From contig JAPFQT010000079.1 in the NCBI GenBank assembly GCA_027627225.1, forward strand, positions 124,001-188,000: a stretch of 64,000 nucleotides of DNA, written 5' to 3'. The notes beneath the pieces were generated by a model. The model was not told where the DNA came from and did not search any database. It saw nothing but the letters and a program-made list of their open reading frames with translations. Below, in pieces: positions 19,552 to 32,822 of the stretch (the first letter of the stretch is position 1; every line of letters starts with the position of its first letter). The position numbers were made by a program, and so were the translations under genes. The DNA comes from Congeria kusceri (taxonomy: Eukaryota; Mollusca; Bivalvia; Myida; Dreissenidae).

Positions 19552-21509
19552 CTAAGCATATTTATGATGCTTAAGGTGTGGAAGACTGTCATAATCAGGT
19601 TTGGGGTCACTCATGCCCTTGCCGTAGTGTAATTCCTCATGCAGTTTGTATCGATAATTCCGCGTCCTGGCACGTAAAGCTCGTGCTTTGTTGGTAGCGG
19701 ATGTTTGCTTTCGGTTAAGGTCGTTGCGGTCCTCATATGCTATCTGCTTAATAATCTTTGACCCCTGGGTAAGGTTAGCATTTAGTTCAGTGGTTTTTGC
19801 AATTACAGAGTCAGCATAGCCATTGTTTAATTTGTGAACCTGCCCGTGAATTCGACCTACACAGTTGCGTGAGAAAGTCACAGTTTTAGGATTGACAGCT
19901 TGGTACGACCTGTTTACTGCTTCACTTTTTTGGGTTGTGGTTAAAAGTTTGGTAGCGTCAAGAGCAGCTGGACCTAAAACCATTTCAATGCGTTTTTTAA
20001 GGACTTGTTGGTCACTGTCAACCATTTTAACCTTGACATTGTCTGGCATGAAATTCTTAGCTTGCCTATTTGTACCAGCACAGACATAACTGTACTTTGC
20101 ACAATGAGTACCGCAGTAACCACTGAAGCATAGAACAATGGTTGCGATTACATCAACCATGACCTTCTTTAGAACCTTGATGTCACCCTGGTGTTTATTG
20201 TGGGCAGCTTTAAGCTCAGCCATACACCTAGCTTTGACCGAGAGAGCGAACCGACTCCTGATATTAGACTTGGAATGACCCTTGAGCATGCCCTTTGAGA
20301 AAGGCGCTTTGTTGAGCTCGCGCTTCAGCGAGTTGCCTACGTGCCTCAGATCCTTAAGATGACCCACATTGTGACCGTGAGAGTTACGAACACCTTGGAA
20401 TGCCCTACTGTCCCCATCACAAGTGAAATTTGCCATTTTGATGTCCTTAGAGATCTGGTCACCTAACAACCTATTCCATTTGCCTTCGTCACCTATTGGT
20501 TCCCTCTCTGAAACATTTGCAGAACAATGCCCCTATGATTGGGGCACTGAACAGGTTTACCCTTATTCCTAAGCATTGATGCAGTCCTGCATAGTTTATT
20601 TGCTACTTGTATCCCTACAATTTGCTTGTTTCTGGTATTGTTTTCACACATAATGCTTATGTCAATAGTTCCGGCTTGAAAGGGTGTCGCGTCAGAGTTA
20701 AAAATTGGATTGTTGTAGCAAGTGTCCCCTTCAACATTTACCTTAGAGGGATCTTTTTGACCAATTTTGGCATTTTCAGCAACTAAGTTTTCTCTAATCT
20801 GGTACATGCTTCTCTCATTTAGGGATTTAAGGGCAGTATTGACCTTATTTGCTTGTTTTTGCATAGCAAGTGGAGAGGGAGCAATGATATTGGTTGTGTT
20901 GAGAATTCTGCGGGAACCTGTGTTCCCAATAGAAGTACTTGCAACACCTATTTGGAAGCCTACATTGATCTGAGCTGCCTTTCTGCCCCTGGTACTTGAT
21001 GGAACCTCATTGTAAAGCTTATAATGCTTGCCTACATATCTGCATCTTGTACATTTTAACCTTTCCTCCCAGCCTAAGCCCCACTTTATGGAAGCACTGC
21101 CGTCAATTACCAAGTCGCCCCTACATTTATCACTTCTTAACCTATGCTTTCTGTTTTCAGAGGACATCATAGACTGGAGTAGGGCGGGGACATAGACCTT
21201 GTTCGTAAGTAAGTCGGGATGGACTTTTGATGGAGCAGGAACCCGTAACAGGTCTACATAGCGAATCTTGTTCGCTCTCGGACGCAAGGGCTTAGCTGGG
21301 GTTTGAGAGCCGTCTACATCCCGAAAAGTAAGAACCTTGTCATTGTAAGCTACCCGTGCTTCAAAGGATGACCTTTCTAACCTTACATAGGTTGTGTTGG
21401 AATTTGACCTTCTTTCATAATTATGTTTTTTCCCCTTCACCGGACTAGTCCCACCTCGTTTAATACCAACATTGAGCAACTTTTTCTTTTGCTTGGTTAT
21501 GAACCCCAT
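19552..21509 (-). CDS. Mutator-like transposase, unit 4
   Basis: Both frames are open apart from the common hairpin frame change. Frame 1 has I16, D283, I286 and I300. Frame 2 has M12, V44 and a private C160R in the LKKCIEM segment. Confidence 0.8.
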
Positions 21510-22270
21510 TTTGACCAGATTGCCACCTTAAAAAAAGTCAAAGTACTTATTTTGTGCCCAAAATATGCAATTTTGTATTCCCTTAAACCTCTAAATGTGA
21601 GCAGGCAATGCAAATTGACCACCTGCTGCAGTTTAAAGGCACTCATGACATTATATACTAGAATATATAATTGGTGGCCTGTAATTCAAGAGGCTGCGAC
21701 AAACAAGGTGCTTTAAAGATTTTACACTTTATTGGTTTGAAACAAGCAATTACTGGAAGCTGATTGATTTCTACACTTCAAAGTATCTTTGATCTCCCAT
21801 TTTGACTAATTTTTTAATTGTCTTGGATGAAATTGGATTTTTTTTTCTATTAAATTTACATTTTTGGGGTGATTTTTTTAAAAAAATACACAAGAAATAC
21901 ATTATCAAAATGGCTTAGAGTAAAAATATCTAACAAAGTCATTCTCTCCTCACCCCACATAAGCCCCCCATACATGTTTGTTTGGTTTGTTTGGGTATTT
22001 TGTCACAAATATTGCAAATATCAGCTTTAATTGTTAGAGGGACATTTAAGCTTCAAGACGCTTGAAATCACCGGCTTCCGACCAAAATCACCTGTGTTTG
22101 AAAATATGAAATAAAATGGCCAAATGGACAGATATACAAGCCAAACTTAATATATTGGTGCAATATGCATGGGAAGATAATTATATGCAAGAAAAACTAA
22201 TTTTAATGAGAACAAATTTCTCTTATACTGACTTTGGGTTAAAATAAAATATCGTCTGCAAGTGCAAAAT

Positions 22271-22812
22271 ATGGATGAGAAAGCAGATTTTTGGTCATTT
22301 CTGAGCAAAAGAGTAGAAAATAAGTGCATTAAATGCATCAATTCAGATTGTTTGATCTGGAATGGTTGTATTTCAAATAGTTCCTTACCCTATTATGGCC
22401 GAATGAGGGCTAAATTGCCCTCGGACATAAAATCAGAGACATACTTGGTTCTCCGTGTAGCGTTAATGTGCTACATGAAGTCAGAATTGAACGCCAGGGA
22501 CTCTGTGAGCCACTTATGCAACAATAGCTTGTGTGTTAAGCCTGAACATTTAAACATAGAGCCCCATTCCACCAACATGGAACGGCGGACATGTTTACAG
22601 TTCGGACAGTGCAGCGGGCATGGAACTGAGCCAGCCTGCATATTTGGTAAAAACATGAATACAACAAGCTTTATCACTTCCTTTTATTCATAGAAATACA
22701 CTTAAAATACATAAATGCATGTTTTTTTTCATTTTATATCTATTTCTATTGGGTATTTTTGCCTTTTTCAAGTAGAGGAACGCCTGATGCTGACGCGAGG
22801 GCCACTTGTTAG
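22271..22812 (+). CDS. His-Cys box nuclease, unit 5 (altered splice acceptor)
   Basis: Exon 1 (22271-22646) is consensus. At 22771 the acceptor G is A (TTTTTCAAGTAG), so the usual AG is lost. The next AG lies one base on and would shift the short tail into another frame. The nuclease core is untouched because it lies entirely in exon 1. Confidence 0.75.
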
Positions 22813-22869
22813 AGGTCTCTTATGCCAAAACAGGTAATAATAACAATTTATTATCAGGTACACAATCAA

Positions 22870-24827
22870 CTAAGCATATTTATGATGCTTAAGGTGTGGA
22901 AGACTGTCATAATCAGGTTTGGGGTCACTCATGCCCTTGCCGTAGTGTAATTCCTCATGCAGTTTGTATCGATAATTCCGCGTCCTGGCACGTAAAGCTC
23001 GTGCTTTGTTGGTAGCGGATGTTTGCTTTCGGTTAAGGTCGTTGCGGTCCTCATATGCTATCTGCTTAATAATCTTTGACCCCTGGGTAAGGTTAGCATT
23101 TAGTTCAGTGGTTTTTGCAATTACAGAGTCAGCATAGCCATTGTTTAATTTGTGAACCTGCCCGTGAATTCGACCTACACAGTTGCGTGAGAAAGTCACA
23201 GTTTTTGGATTGACAGCTTGGTACGACCTGTTTACTGCTTCACTTTTTTGGGTTGTGGTTAAAAGTTTGGTAGCGTCAAGAGCAGCTGGACCTAAAACCA
23301 TTTCAATGCATTTTTTAAGGACTTGTTGGTCACTGTCAACCATTTTAACCTTGACATTGTCTGGCATGAAATTCTTAGCTTGCCTATTTGTACCAGCACA
23401 GACATAACTGTACTTTGCACAATGAGTACCGCAGTAACCACTGAAGCATAGAACAATGGTTGCGATTACATCAACCATGACCTTCTTTAGAACCTTGATG
23501 TCACCCTGGTGTTTATTGTGGGCAGCTTTAAGCTCAGCCATACACCTAGCTTTGACCGAGAGAGCGAACCGACTCCTGATATTAGACTTGGAATGACCCT
23601 TGAGCATGCCCTTTGAGAAAGGCGCTTTGTTGAGCTCGCGCTTCAGCGCGTTGCCTAGGTGCCTCAGATCCTTAAGATGACCCACATTGTGACCGTGAGA
23701 GTTACGAACACCTTGGAATGCCCTACTGTCCCCATCACAAGTGAAATTTGCTATTTTGATGTCCTTAGAGATCTGGTCACCTAACAACCTATTCCATTTG
23801 CCTTCATCACCTATTGGTTCCCTCTCTGAAACATTTGCAGAACAATGCCCCTATGATTGGGGCACTGAACAGGTTTACCCTTATTCCTAAGCATTGATGC
23901 AGTCCTGCATAGTTTATTTGCTACTTGTACCCCTACAATTTGCTTGTTTCTGGTATTGTTTTCACACATAGTGCTTATGGCAATAGTTCCGGCTTGAAAG
24001 GGTGTCGCGTCAGAGTTAAAAATTGGATTGTTGTAGCAAGTGTCCCCTTCAACATTTACCTTAGAGGGATCTTTTTGACCAATTTTGGCATTTTCAGCAA
24101 CTAAGTTTTCTCTAATCTGGTACATGCTTCTCTCATTTAGGGATTTAAGGGCAGTATTGACCTTATTTGCTTGTTTTTGCATAGCAAGTGGAGAGGGAGC
24201 AATGATATTGGTTGTGTTGAGAATTCTGCGGGAACCTGTGTTCCCAATAGAAGTACTTGCAACACCTATTTGGAAGCCTACATTGATCTGAGCTGCCTTT
24301 CTGCCCCTGGTACTTGATGGAACCTCATTGTAAAGCTTATAATGCTTGCCTACATATCTGCATCTTGTACATTTTAACCTTTCCTCCCAGCCTAAGCCCC
24401 ACTTTATGGAAGCACTGCCGTCAATTACCAAGTCGCCCCTACATTTATCACTTCTTAACCTATGCTTTCTATTTTCAGAGGACATCATAGACTGGAGTAG
24501 GGCGGGGACATAGACCTTGTTCGTAAGTAAGTCGGGATGGACTTTTGATGGAGCAGGAACCCGTAACAGGTCTACATAGCGAATCTTGTTCGCTCTCGGA
24601 CGCAAGGGCTTAGCTGGGGTTTGAGAGCCGTCTACATCCCGAAAAGTAAGAACCTTGTCATTGTAAGCTACCCGTGCTTCAAAGGATGACCTTTCTAACC
24701 TTACATAGGTTGTGTTGGAATTTGACCTTCTTTCATAATTATGTTTTTTCCCCTTCACCGGACTAGTCCCACCTCGTTTAAAACCAACATTGAGCAACTT
24801 TTTCTTTTGCTTGGTTATGAACCCCAT
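22870..24827 (-). CDS. Mutator-like transposase, unit 5
   Basis: Open in both frames apart from the common frame change. A47 in GNALK and a Lys codon written AAA (shared with unit 2) confirm descent from the same block. Confidence 0.8.
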
Positions 24828-25588
24828 TTTGACCAGATTGCCACCTTAAAAAAAGTCAAAGTACTTATTTTGTGCCCAAAATATGCAATTTTGTATTCCC
24901 TTAAACCTCTAAATGTGAGCAGGCAATGCAAATTGACCACCTGCTGCAGTTTAAAGGCACTCATGACATTATATACTAGAATATATAATTGGTGGCCTGT
25001 AATTCAAGAGGCTGCGACAAACAAGGTGCTTTAAAGATTTTACACTTTATTGGTTTGAAACAAGCAATTACTGGAAGCTGATTGATTTCTACACTTCAAA
25101 GTATCTTTGATCTCCCATTTTGACTAATTTGTTAATTGTCTTGGATGAAATTGGAATTTTTTTTCTATTAAATTTACATTTTTGGGGTGATTTTTTAAAA
25201 AAAATACACAAAAGATACATTATCAAAATGGCTTAGAGTAAAAATATCTAACAAAGTCATTCTCTCCTCACCCCACATAAGCCCCCCATACATGTTTGTT
25301 TGGTTTGTTTGGGTATTTTGTCACAAATATTGCAAATATCAGCTTTAATTGTTAGAGGGACATTTAAGCTTCAAGACGCTTGAAATCACCGGCTTCCGAC
25401 CAAAATCACCTGTGTTTGAAAATATGAAATAAAATGGCCAAATGGACAGATATACAAGCCAAACTTAATATATTGGTGCAATATGCATGGGAAGATAATT
25501 ATATGCAAGAAAAACTAATTTTAATGAGAACAAATTTCTCTTATACTGACTTTGGGTTAAAATAAAATATCGTCTGCAAGTGCAAAAT

Positions 25589-26130
25589 ATGGATGAGAAA
25601 GCAGATTTTTGGTCATTTCTGAGCAAAAGAGTAGAAAATAAGTGCATTAAATGCATCAATTCAGATTGTTTGATCTGGAATGGTTGTATTTCAAATAGTT
25701 CCTTACCCTATTATGGCCGAATGAGGGCTAAATTGCCCTCGGACATAAAATCAGAGACATACTTGGTTCTCCGTGTAGCGTTAATGTGCTACATGAAGTC
25801 AGAATTGAACGCCAGGGACTCTGTGAGCCACTTTTGCAACAATAGCTTGTGTGTTAAGCCTGAACATTTAAACATAGAGCCCCATTCCACCAACATGGAA
25901 CGGCGGACATGTTTACAGTTCGGACAGTGCAGCGGGCATGGAACTGAGCCAGCCTGCATATTTGGTAAAAACATGAATACAACAAGCTTTATCACTTCCT
26001 TTTATTCATAGAAATACACTTAAAATACATAAATGCATGTTTTTTTTCATTTTATATCTATTTCTATTGGGTATTTTTGCCTTTTTCAGGTAGAGGAACG
26101 CCTGATGCTGACGCGAGGGCCACTTGTTAG
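25589..26130 (+). CDS. His-Cys box nuclease, unit 6 (L82F)
   Basis: Exons 25589-25964 and 26090-26130. The protein equals that of unit 3. Confidence 0.85.
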
Positions 26131-26187
26131 AGGTCTCTTATGCCAAAACAGGTAATAATAACAATTTATTATCAGGTACACAATCAA

Positions 26188-28144
26188 CTAAGCATATTTA
26201 TGATGCTTAAGGTGTGGAAGACTGTCATAATCAGGTTTGGGGTCACTCATGCCCTTGCCGTAGTGTAATTCCTCATGCAGTTTGTATCGATAATTCCGCG
26301 TCCTGGCACGTAAAGCTCGTGCTTTGTTGGTAGCGGATGTTTGCTTTCGGTTAAGGTCGTTGCGGTCCTCATATGCTATCTGCTTAATAATCTTTGACCC
26401 CTGGGTAAGGTTAGCATTTAGTTCAGTGGTTTTTGCAATTACAGAGTCAGCATAGCCATTGTTTAATTTGTGAACCTGCCCGTGAATTCGACCTACACAG
26501 TTGCGTGAGAAAGTCACAGTTTTAGGATTGACAGCTTGGTACGACCTGTTTACTGCTTCACTTTTTTGGGTTGTGGTTAAAAGTTTGGTAGCGTCAAGAG
26601 CAGCTGGACCTAAAACCATTTCAATGCATTTTTTAAGGACTTGTTGGTCACTGTCAACCATTTTAACCTTGACATTGTCTGGCATGAAATTCTTAGCTTG
26701 CCTATTTGTACCAGCACAGACATAACTGTACTTTGCACAATGAGTACCGCAGTAACCACTGAAGCATAGAACAATGGTTGCGATTACATCAACCATGACC
26801 TTCTTTAGAACCTTGATGTCACCCTGGTGTTTATTGTGGGCAGCTTTAAGCTCAGCCATACACCTAGCTTTGACCGAGAGAGCGAACCGACTCCTGATAT
26901 TAGACTTGGAATGACCCTTGAGCATGCCCTTTGAGAAAGGCGCTTTGTTGAGCTCGCGCTTCAGCGAGTTGCCTACGTGCCTCAGATCCTTAAGATGACC
27001 CACATTGTGACCGTGAGAGTTACGAACACCTTGGAATGCCCTACTGTCCCCATCACAAGTGAAATTTGCTATTTTGATGTCCTTAGAGATCTGGTCACCT
27101 AACAACCTATTCCATTTGCCTTCGTCACCTATTGGTTCCCTCTCTGAAACATTTGCAGAACAATGCCCCTATGATTGGGGCACTGAACAGGTTTACCCTT
27201 ATTCCTAAGCATTGATGCAGTCCTGCATAGTTTATTTGCTACTTGTATCCCTACAATTTGCTTGTTTCTGGTATTGTTTTCACACATAATGCTTATGGCA
27301 ATAGTTCCGGCTTGAAAGGGTGTCGCGTCAGAGTTAAAAATTGGATTGTTGTAGCAAGTGTCCCCTTCAACATTTACCTTAGAGGATCTTTTTGACCAAT
27401 TTTGGCATTTTCAGCAACTAAGTTTTCTCTAATCTGGTACATGCTTCTCTCATTTAGGGATTTAAGGGCAGTATTGACCTTATTTGCTTGTTTTTGCATA
27501 GCAAGTGGAGAGGGAGCAATGATATTGGTTGTGTTGAGAATTCTGCGGGAACCTGTGTTCCCAATAGAAGTACTTGCAACACCTATTTGGAAGCCTACAT
27601 TGATCTGAGCTGCCTTTCTGCCCCTGGTACTTGATGGAACCTCATTGTAAAGCTTATAATGCTTGCCTACATATCTGCATCTTGTACATTTTAACCTTTC
27701 CTCCCAGCCTAAGCCCCACTTTATGGAAGCACTGCCGTCAATTACCAAGTCGCCCCTACATTTATCACTTCTTAACCTATGCTTTCTATTTTCAGAGGAC
27801 ATCATAGACTGGAGTAGGGCGGGGACATAGACCTTGTTCGTAAGTAAGTCGGGATGGACTTTTGATGGAGCAGGAACCCGTAACAGGTCTACATAGCGAA
27901 TCTTGTTCGCTCTTGGACGCAAGGGCTTAGCTGGGGTTTGAGAGCCGTCTACATCCCGAAAAGTAAGAACCTTGTCATTGTAAGCTACCCGTGCTTCAAA
28001 GGATGACCTTTCTAACCTTACATAGGTTGTGTTGGAATTTGACCTTCTTTCATAATTATGTTTTTTCCCCTTCACCGGACTAGTCCCACCTCGTTTAAAA
28101 CCAACATTGAGCAACTTTTTCTTTTGCTTGGTTATGAACCCCAT
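26188..28144 (-). pseudogene. Mutator-like transposase, unit 6 (extra frameshift)
   Basis: It carries the same missing G as unit 3 (near 27384), so frame 1 again ends at KDPLR after 256 codons. This is the same broken copy amplified by block duplication. Confidence 0.78.
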
Positions 28145-28905
28145 TTTGACCAGATTGCCACCTTAAAAAAAGTCAAAGTACTTATTTTGTGCCCAAAATA
28201 TGCAATTTTGTATTCCCTTAAACCTCTAAATGTGAGCAGGCAATGCAAATTGACCACCTGCTGCAGTTTAAAGGCACTCATGACATTATATACTAGAATA
28301 TATAATTGGTGGCCTGTAATTAAAGAGGCTGCGACAAACAAGGTGCTTTAAAGATTTTACACTTTATTGGTTTGAAACAAGCAATTACTGGAAGCTGATT
28401 GATTTCTACACTTCAAAGTATCTTTGATCTCCCATTTTGACTAATTTGTTAATTGTCTTGGATGAAATTGGAATTTTTTTTCTATTAAATTTACATTTTT
28501 GGGGTGATTTTTTAAAAAAAATACAAAAAAAATACATTATCAAAATGGCTTAGAGTAAAAATATCTATCAAAGTCATTCTCTCCTCACCCCACATAAGCC
28601 CCCCATACATGTTTGTTTGGTTTGTTTGGGTATTTTGTCACAAATATTGCAAATATCAGCTTTAATTGTTAGAGGGACATTTAAGCTTCAAGACGCTTGA
28701 AATCACCGGCTTCCGACCAAAATCACCTGTGTTTGAAAATATGAAATAAAATGGCCAAATGGACAGATATACAAGCCAAACTTAATATATTGGTGCAATA
28801 TGCATGGGAAGATAATTATATGCAAGAAAAACTAATTTTAATGAGAACAAATTTCTCTTATACTGACTTTGGGTTAAAATAAAATATCGTCTGCAAGTGC
28901 AAAAT

Positions 28906-29447
28906 ATGGATGAGAAAGCAGATTTTTGGTCATTTCTGAGCAAAAGAGTAGAAAATAAGTGCATTAAATGCATAAATTCAGATTGTTTGATCTGGAATGG
29001 TTGTATTTCAAATAGTTCCTTACCCTATTATGGCCGAATGAGGGCTAAATTGCCCTCGGACATAAAATCAGAGACATACTTGGTTCTCCGTGTAGCGTTA
29101 ATGTGCTACATGAAGTCAGAATTGAACGCCAGGGACTCTGTGAGCCACTTATGCAACAATAGCTTGTGTGTTAAGCCTGAACATTTAAACATAGAGCCCC
29201 ATTCCACCAACATGGAACGGCGGACATGTTTACAGTTCGGACAGTGCAGCGGGCATGGAACTGAGCCAGCCTGCATATTTGGTAAAAACATGAATACAAC
29301 AAGCTTTATCACTTCCTTTTATTCATAGAAATACACTTAAAATACATAAATGCATGTTTTTTTTCATTTTATATCTATTTCTATTGGGTATTTTTGCCTT
29401 TTTCAGGTAGAGGAACGCCTGATGCTGACGCGAGGGCCACTTGTTAG
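28906..29447 (+). CDS. His-Cys box nuclease, unit 7
   Basis: Exons 28906-29281 and 29407-29447. The consensus protein; ATA for ATC at I23 is silent. Confidence 0.85.
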
Positions 29448-29504
29448 AGGTCTCTTATGCCAAAACAGGTAATAATAACAATTTATTATCAGGTACACAA
29501 TCAA

Positions 29505-31462
29505 CTAAGCATATTTATGATGCTTAAGGTGTGGAAGACTGTCATAATCAGGTTTGGGGTCACTCATGCCCTTGCCGTAGTGTAATTCCTCATGCAGTTT
29601 GTATCGATAATTCCGCGTCCTGGCACGTAAAGCTCGTGCTTTGTTGGTAGCGGATGTTTGCTTTCGGTTAAGGTCGTTGCGGTCCTCATATGCTATCTGC
29701 TTAATAATCTTTGACCCCTGGGTAAGGTTAGCATTTAGTTCAGTGGTTTTTGCAATTACAGAGTCAGCATAGCCATTGTTTAATTTGTGAACCTGCCCGT
29801 GAATTCGACCTACACAGTTGCGTGAGAAAGTCACAGTTTTAGGATTGACAGCTTGGTACGACCTGTTTACTGCTTCACTTTTTTGGGTTGTGGTTAAAAG
29901 TTTGGTAGCGTCAAGAGCAGCTGGACCTAAAACCATTTCAATGCATTTTTTAAGGACTTGTTGGTCACTGTCAACCATTTTAACCTTGACATTGTCTGGC
30001 ATGAAATTCTTAGCTTGCCTATTTGTACCAGCACAGACATAACTGTACTTTGCACAATGAGTACCGCAGTAACCACTGAAGCATAGAACAATGGTTGCGA
30101 TTACATCAACCATGACCTTCTTTAGAACCTTGATGTCACCCTGGTGTTTATTGTGGGCAGCTTTAAGCTCAGCCATACACCTAGCTTTGACCGAGAGAGC
30201 GAACCGACTCCTGATATTAGACTTGGAATGACCCTTGAGCATGCCCTTTGAGAAAGGCGCTTTGTTGAGCTCGCGCTTCAGCGAGTTGCCTACGTGCCTC
30301 AGATCCTTAAGATGACCCACATTGTGACCGTGAGAGTTACGAACACCTTGGAATGCCCTACTGTCCCCATCACAAGTGAAATTTGCCATTTTGATGTCCT
30401 TAGAGATCTGGTCACCTAACAACCTATTCCATTTGCCTTCGTCACCTATTGGTTCCCTCTCTGAAACATTTGCAGAACAATGCCCCTATGATTGGGGCAC
30501 TGAACAGGTTTACCCTTATTCCTAAGCATTGATGCAGTCCTGCATAGTTTATTTGCTACTTGTATCCCTACAATTTGCTTGTTTCTGGTATTGTTTTCAC
30601 ACATAATGCTTATGTCAATAGTTCCGGCTTGAAAGGGTGTCGCGTCAGAGTTAAAAATTGGATTGTTGTAGCAAGTGTCCCCTTCAACATTTACCTTAGA
30701 GGGATCTTTTTGACCAATTTTGGCATTTTCAGCAACTAAGTTTTCTCTAATCTGGTACATGCTTCTCTCATTTAGGGATTTAAGGGCAGTATTGACCTTA
30801 TTTGCTTGTTTTTGCATAGCAAGTGGAGAGGGAGCAATGATATTGGTTGTGTTGAGAATTCTGCGGGAACCTGTGTTCCCAATAGAAGTACTTGCAACAC
30901 CTATTTGGAAGCCTACATTGATCTGAGCTGCCTTTCTGCCCCTGGTACTTGATGGAACCTCATTGTAAAGCTTATAATGCTTGCCTACATATCTGCATCT
31001 TGTACATTTTAACCTTTCCTCCCAGCCTAAGCCCCACTTTATGGAAGCACTGCCGTCAATTACCAAGTCGCCCCTACATTTATCACTTCTTAACCTATGC
31101 TTTCTATTTTCAGAGGACATCATAGACTGGAGTAGGGCGGGGACATAGACCTTGTTCGTAAGTAAGTCGGGATGGACTTTTGATGGAGCAGGAACCCGTA
31201 ACAGGTCTACATAGCGAATCTTGTTCGCTCTCGGACGCAAGGGCTTAGCTGGGGTTTGAGAGCCGTCTACATCCCGAAAAGTAAGAACCTTGTCATTGTA
31301 AGCTACCCGTGCTTCAAAGGATGACCTTTCTAACCTTACATAGGTTGTGTTGGAATTTGACCTTCTTTCATAATTATGTTTTTTCCCCTTCACCGGACTA
31401 GTCCCACCTCGTTTAAAACCAACATTGAGCAACTTTTTCTTTTGCTTGGTTATGAACCCCAT
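29505..31462 (-). CDS. Mutator-like transposase, unit 7
   Basis: Open in both frames apart from the common frame change. D283, I286, I300, M12 and V44 as in unit 4, but with C160 and F16. Confidence 0.8.
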
Positions 31463-32223
31463 TTTGACCAGATTGCCACCTTAAAAAAAGTCAAAGTACT
31501 TATTTTGTGCCCAAAATATGCAATTTTGTATTCCCTTAAACCTCTAAATGTGAGCAGGCAATGCAAATTGACCACCTGCTGCAGTTTAAAGGCACTCATG
31601 ACATTATATACTAGAATATATAATTGGTGGCCTGTAATTAAAGAGGCTGCGACAAACAAGGTGCTTTAAAGATTTTACACTTTATTGGTTTGAAACAAGC
31701 AATTACTGGAAGCTGATTGATTTCTACACTTCAAAGTATCTTTGATCTCCCATTTTGACTAATTTGTTAATTGTCTTGGATGAAATTGGAATTTTTTTTC
31801 TATTAAATTTACATTTTTGGGGTGATTTTTAAAAAAAAATACACAAAAGATACATTATCAAAATGGCTTAGAGTAAAAATATCTAACAAAGTCATTCTCT
31901 CCTCACCCCACATAAGCCCCCCATACATGTTTGTTTGGTTTGTTTGGGTATTTTGTCACAAATATTGCAAATATCAGCTTTAATTGTTAGAGGGACATTT
32001 AAGCTTCAAGACGCTTGAAATCACCGGCTTCCGACCAAAATCACCTGTGTTTGAAAATATGAAATAAAATGGCCAAATGGACAGATATACAAGCCAAACT
32101 TAATATATTGGTGCAATATGCATGGGAAGATAATTATATGCAAGAAAAACTAATTTTAATGAGAACAAATTTCTCTTATACTGACTTTGGGTTAAAATAA
32201 AATATCGTCTGCAAGTGCAAAAT

Positions 32224-32765
32224 ATGGATGAGAAAGCAGATTTTTGGTCATTTCTGAGCAAAAGAGTAGAAAATAAGTGCATTAAATGCATCAATTCAGA
32301 TTGTTTGATCTGGAATGGTTGTATTTCAAATAGTTCCTTACCCTATTATGGCCGAATGAGGGCTAAATTGCCCTCGGACATAAAATCAGAGACATACTTG
32401 GTTCTCCGTGTAGCGTTAATGTGCTACATGAAGTCAGAATTGAACGCCAGGGACTCTGTGAGCCACTTTTGCAACAATAGCTTGTGTGTTAAGCCTGAAC
32501 ATTTAAACATAGAGCCCCATTCCACCAACATGGAACGGCGGACATGTTTACAGTTCGGACAGTGCAGCGGGCATGGAACTGAGCCAGCCTGCATATTTGG
32601 TAAAAACATGAATACAACAAGCTTTATCACTTCCTTTTATTCATAGAAATACACTTAAAATACATAAATGCATGTTTTTTTTCATTTTATATCTATTTCT
32701 ATTGGGTATTTTTGCCTTTTTCAGGTAGAGGAACGCCTGATGCTGACGCGAGGGCCACTTGTTAG
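32224..32765 (+). CDS. His-Cys box nuclease, unit 8 (L82F)
   Basis: Exons 32224-32599 and 32725-32765. F82 variant, otherwise consensus. Confidence 0.85.
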
Positions 32766-32822
32766 AGGTCTCTTATGCCAAAACAGGTAATAATAACAAT
32801 TTATTATCAGGTACACAATCAA

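Larger units (their letters stand above)
18909..22226. repeat. Array unit 4 (3,318 bp), mosaic
   Basis: Up to about 20660 it matches unit 7. From about 21150 on it matches the end of unit 1 (I16, CTTTCTGTTTTC, CACAAGAAATAC). It thus contains the joint of the 9,953-bp block duplication. Spacer 21510-22270 carries T7A7. Confidence 0.95.
22227..25544. repeat. Array unit 5 (3,318 bp)
   Basis: Near-duplicate of unit 2 at a distance of 9,953 bp. Spacer 24828-25588 carries T6A8. Confidence 0.95.
25545..28861. repeat. Array unit 6 (3,317 bp)
   Basis: Near-duplicate of unit 3. Spacer 28145-28905 carries T6A8, a lengthened A-run after ATAC, and the ATCTATC variant. Confidence 0.95.
28862..32179. repeat. 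Array unit 7 (3,318 bp)
   Basis: Near-duplicate of unit 4 in its left part, then changes to the common type (F16). Spacer 31463-32223 carries T5A9. Confidence 0.95.
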
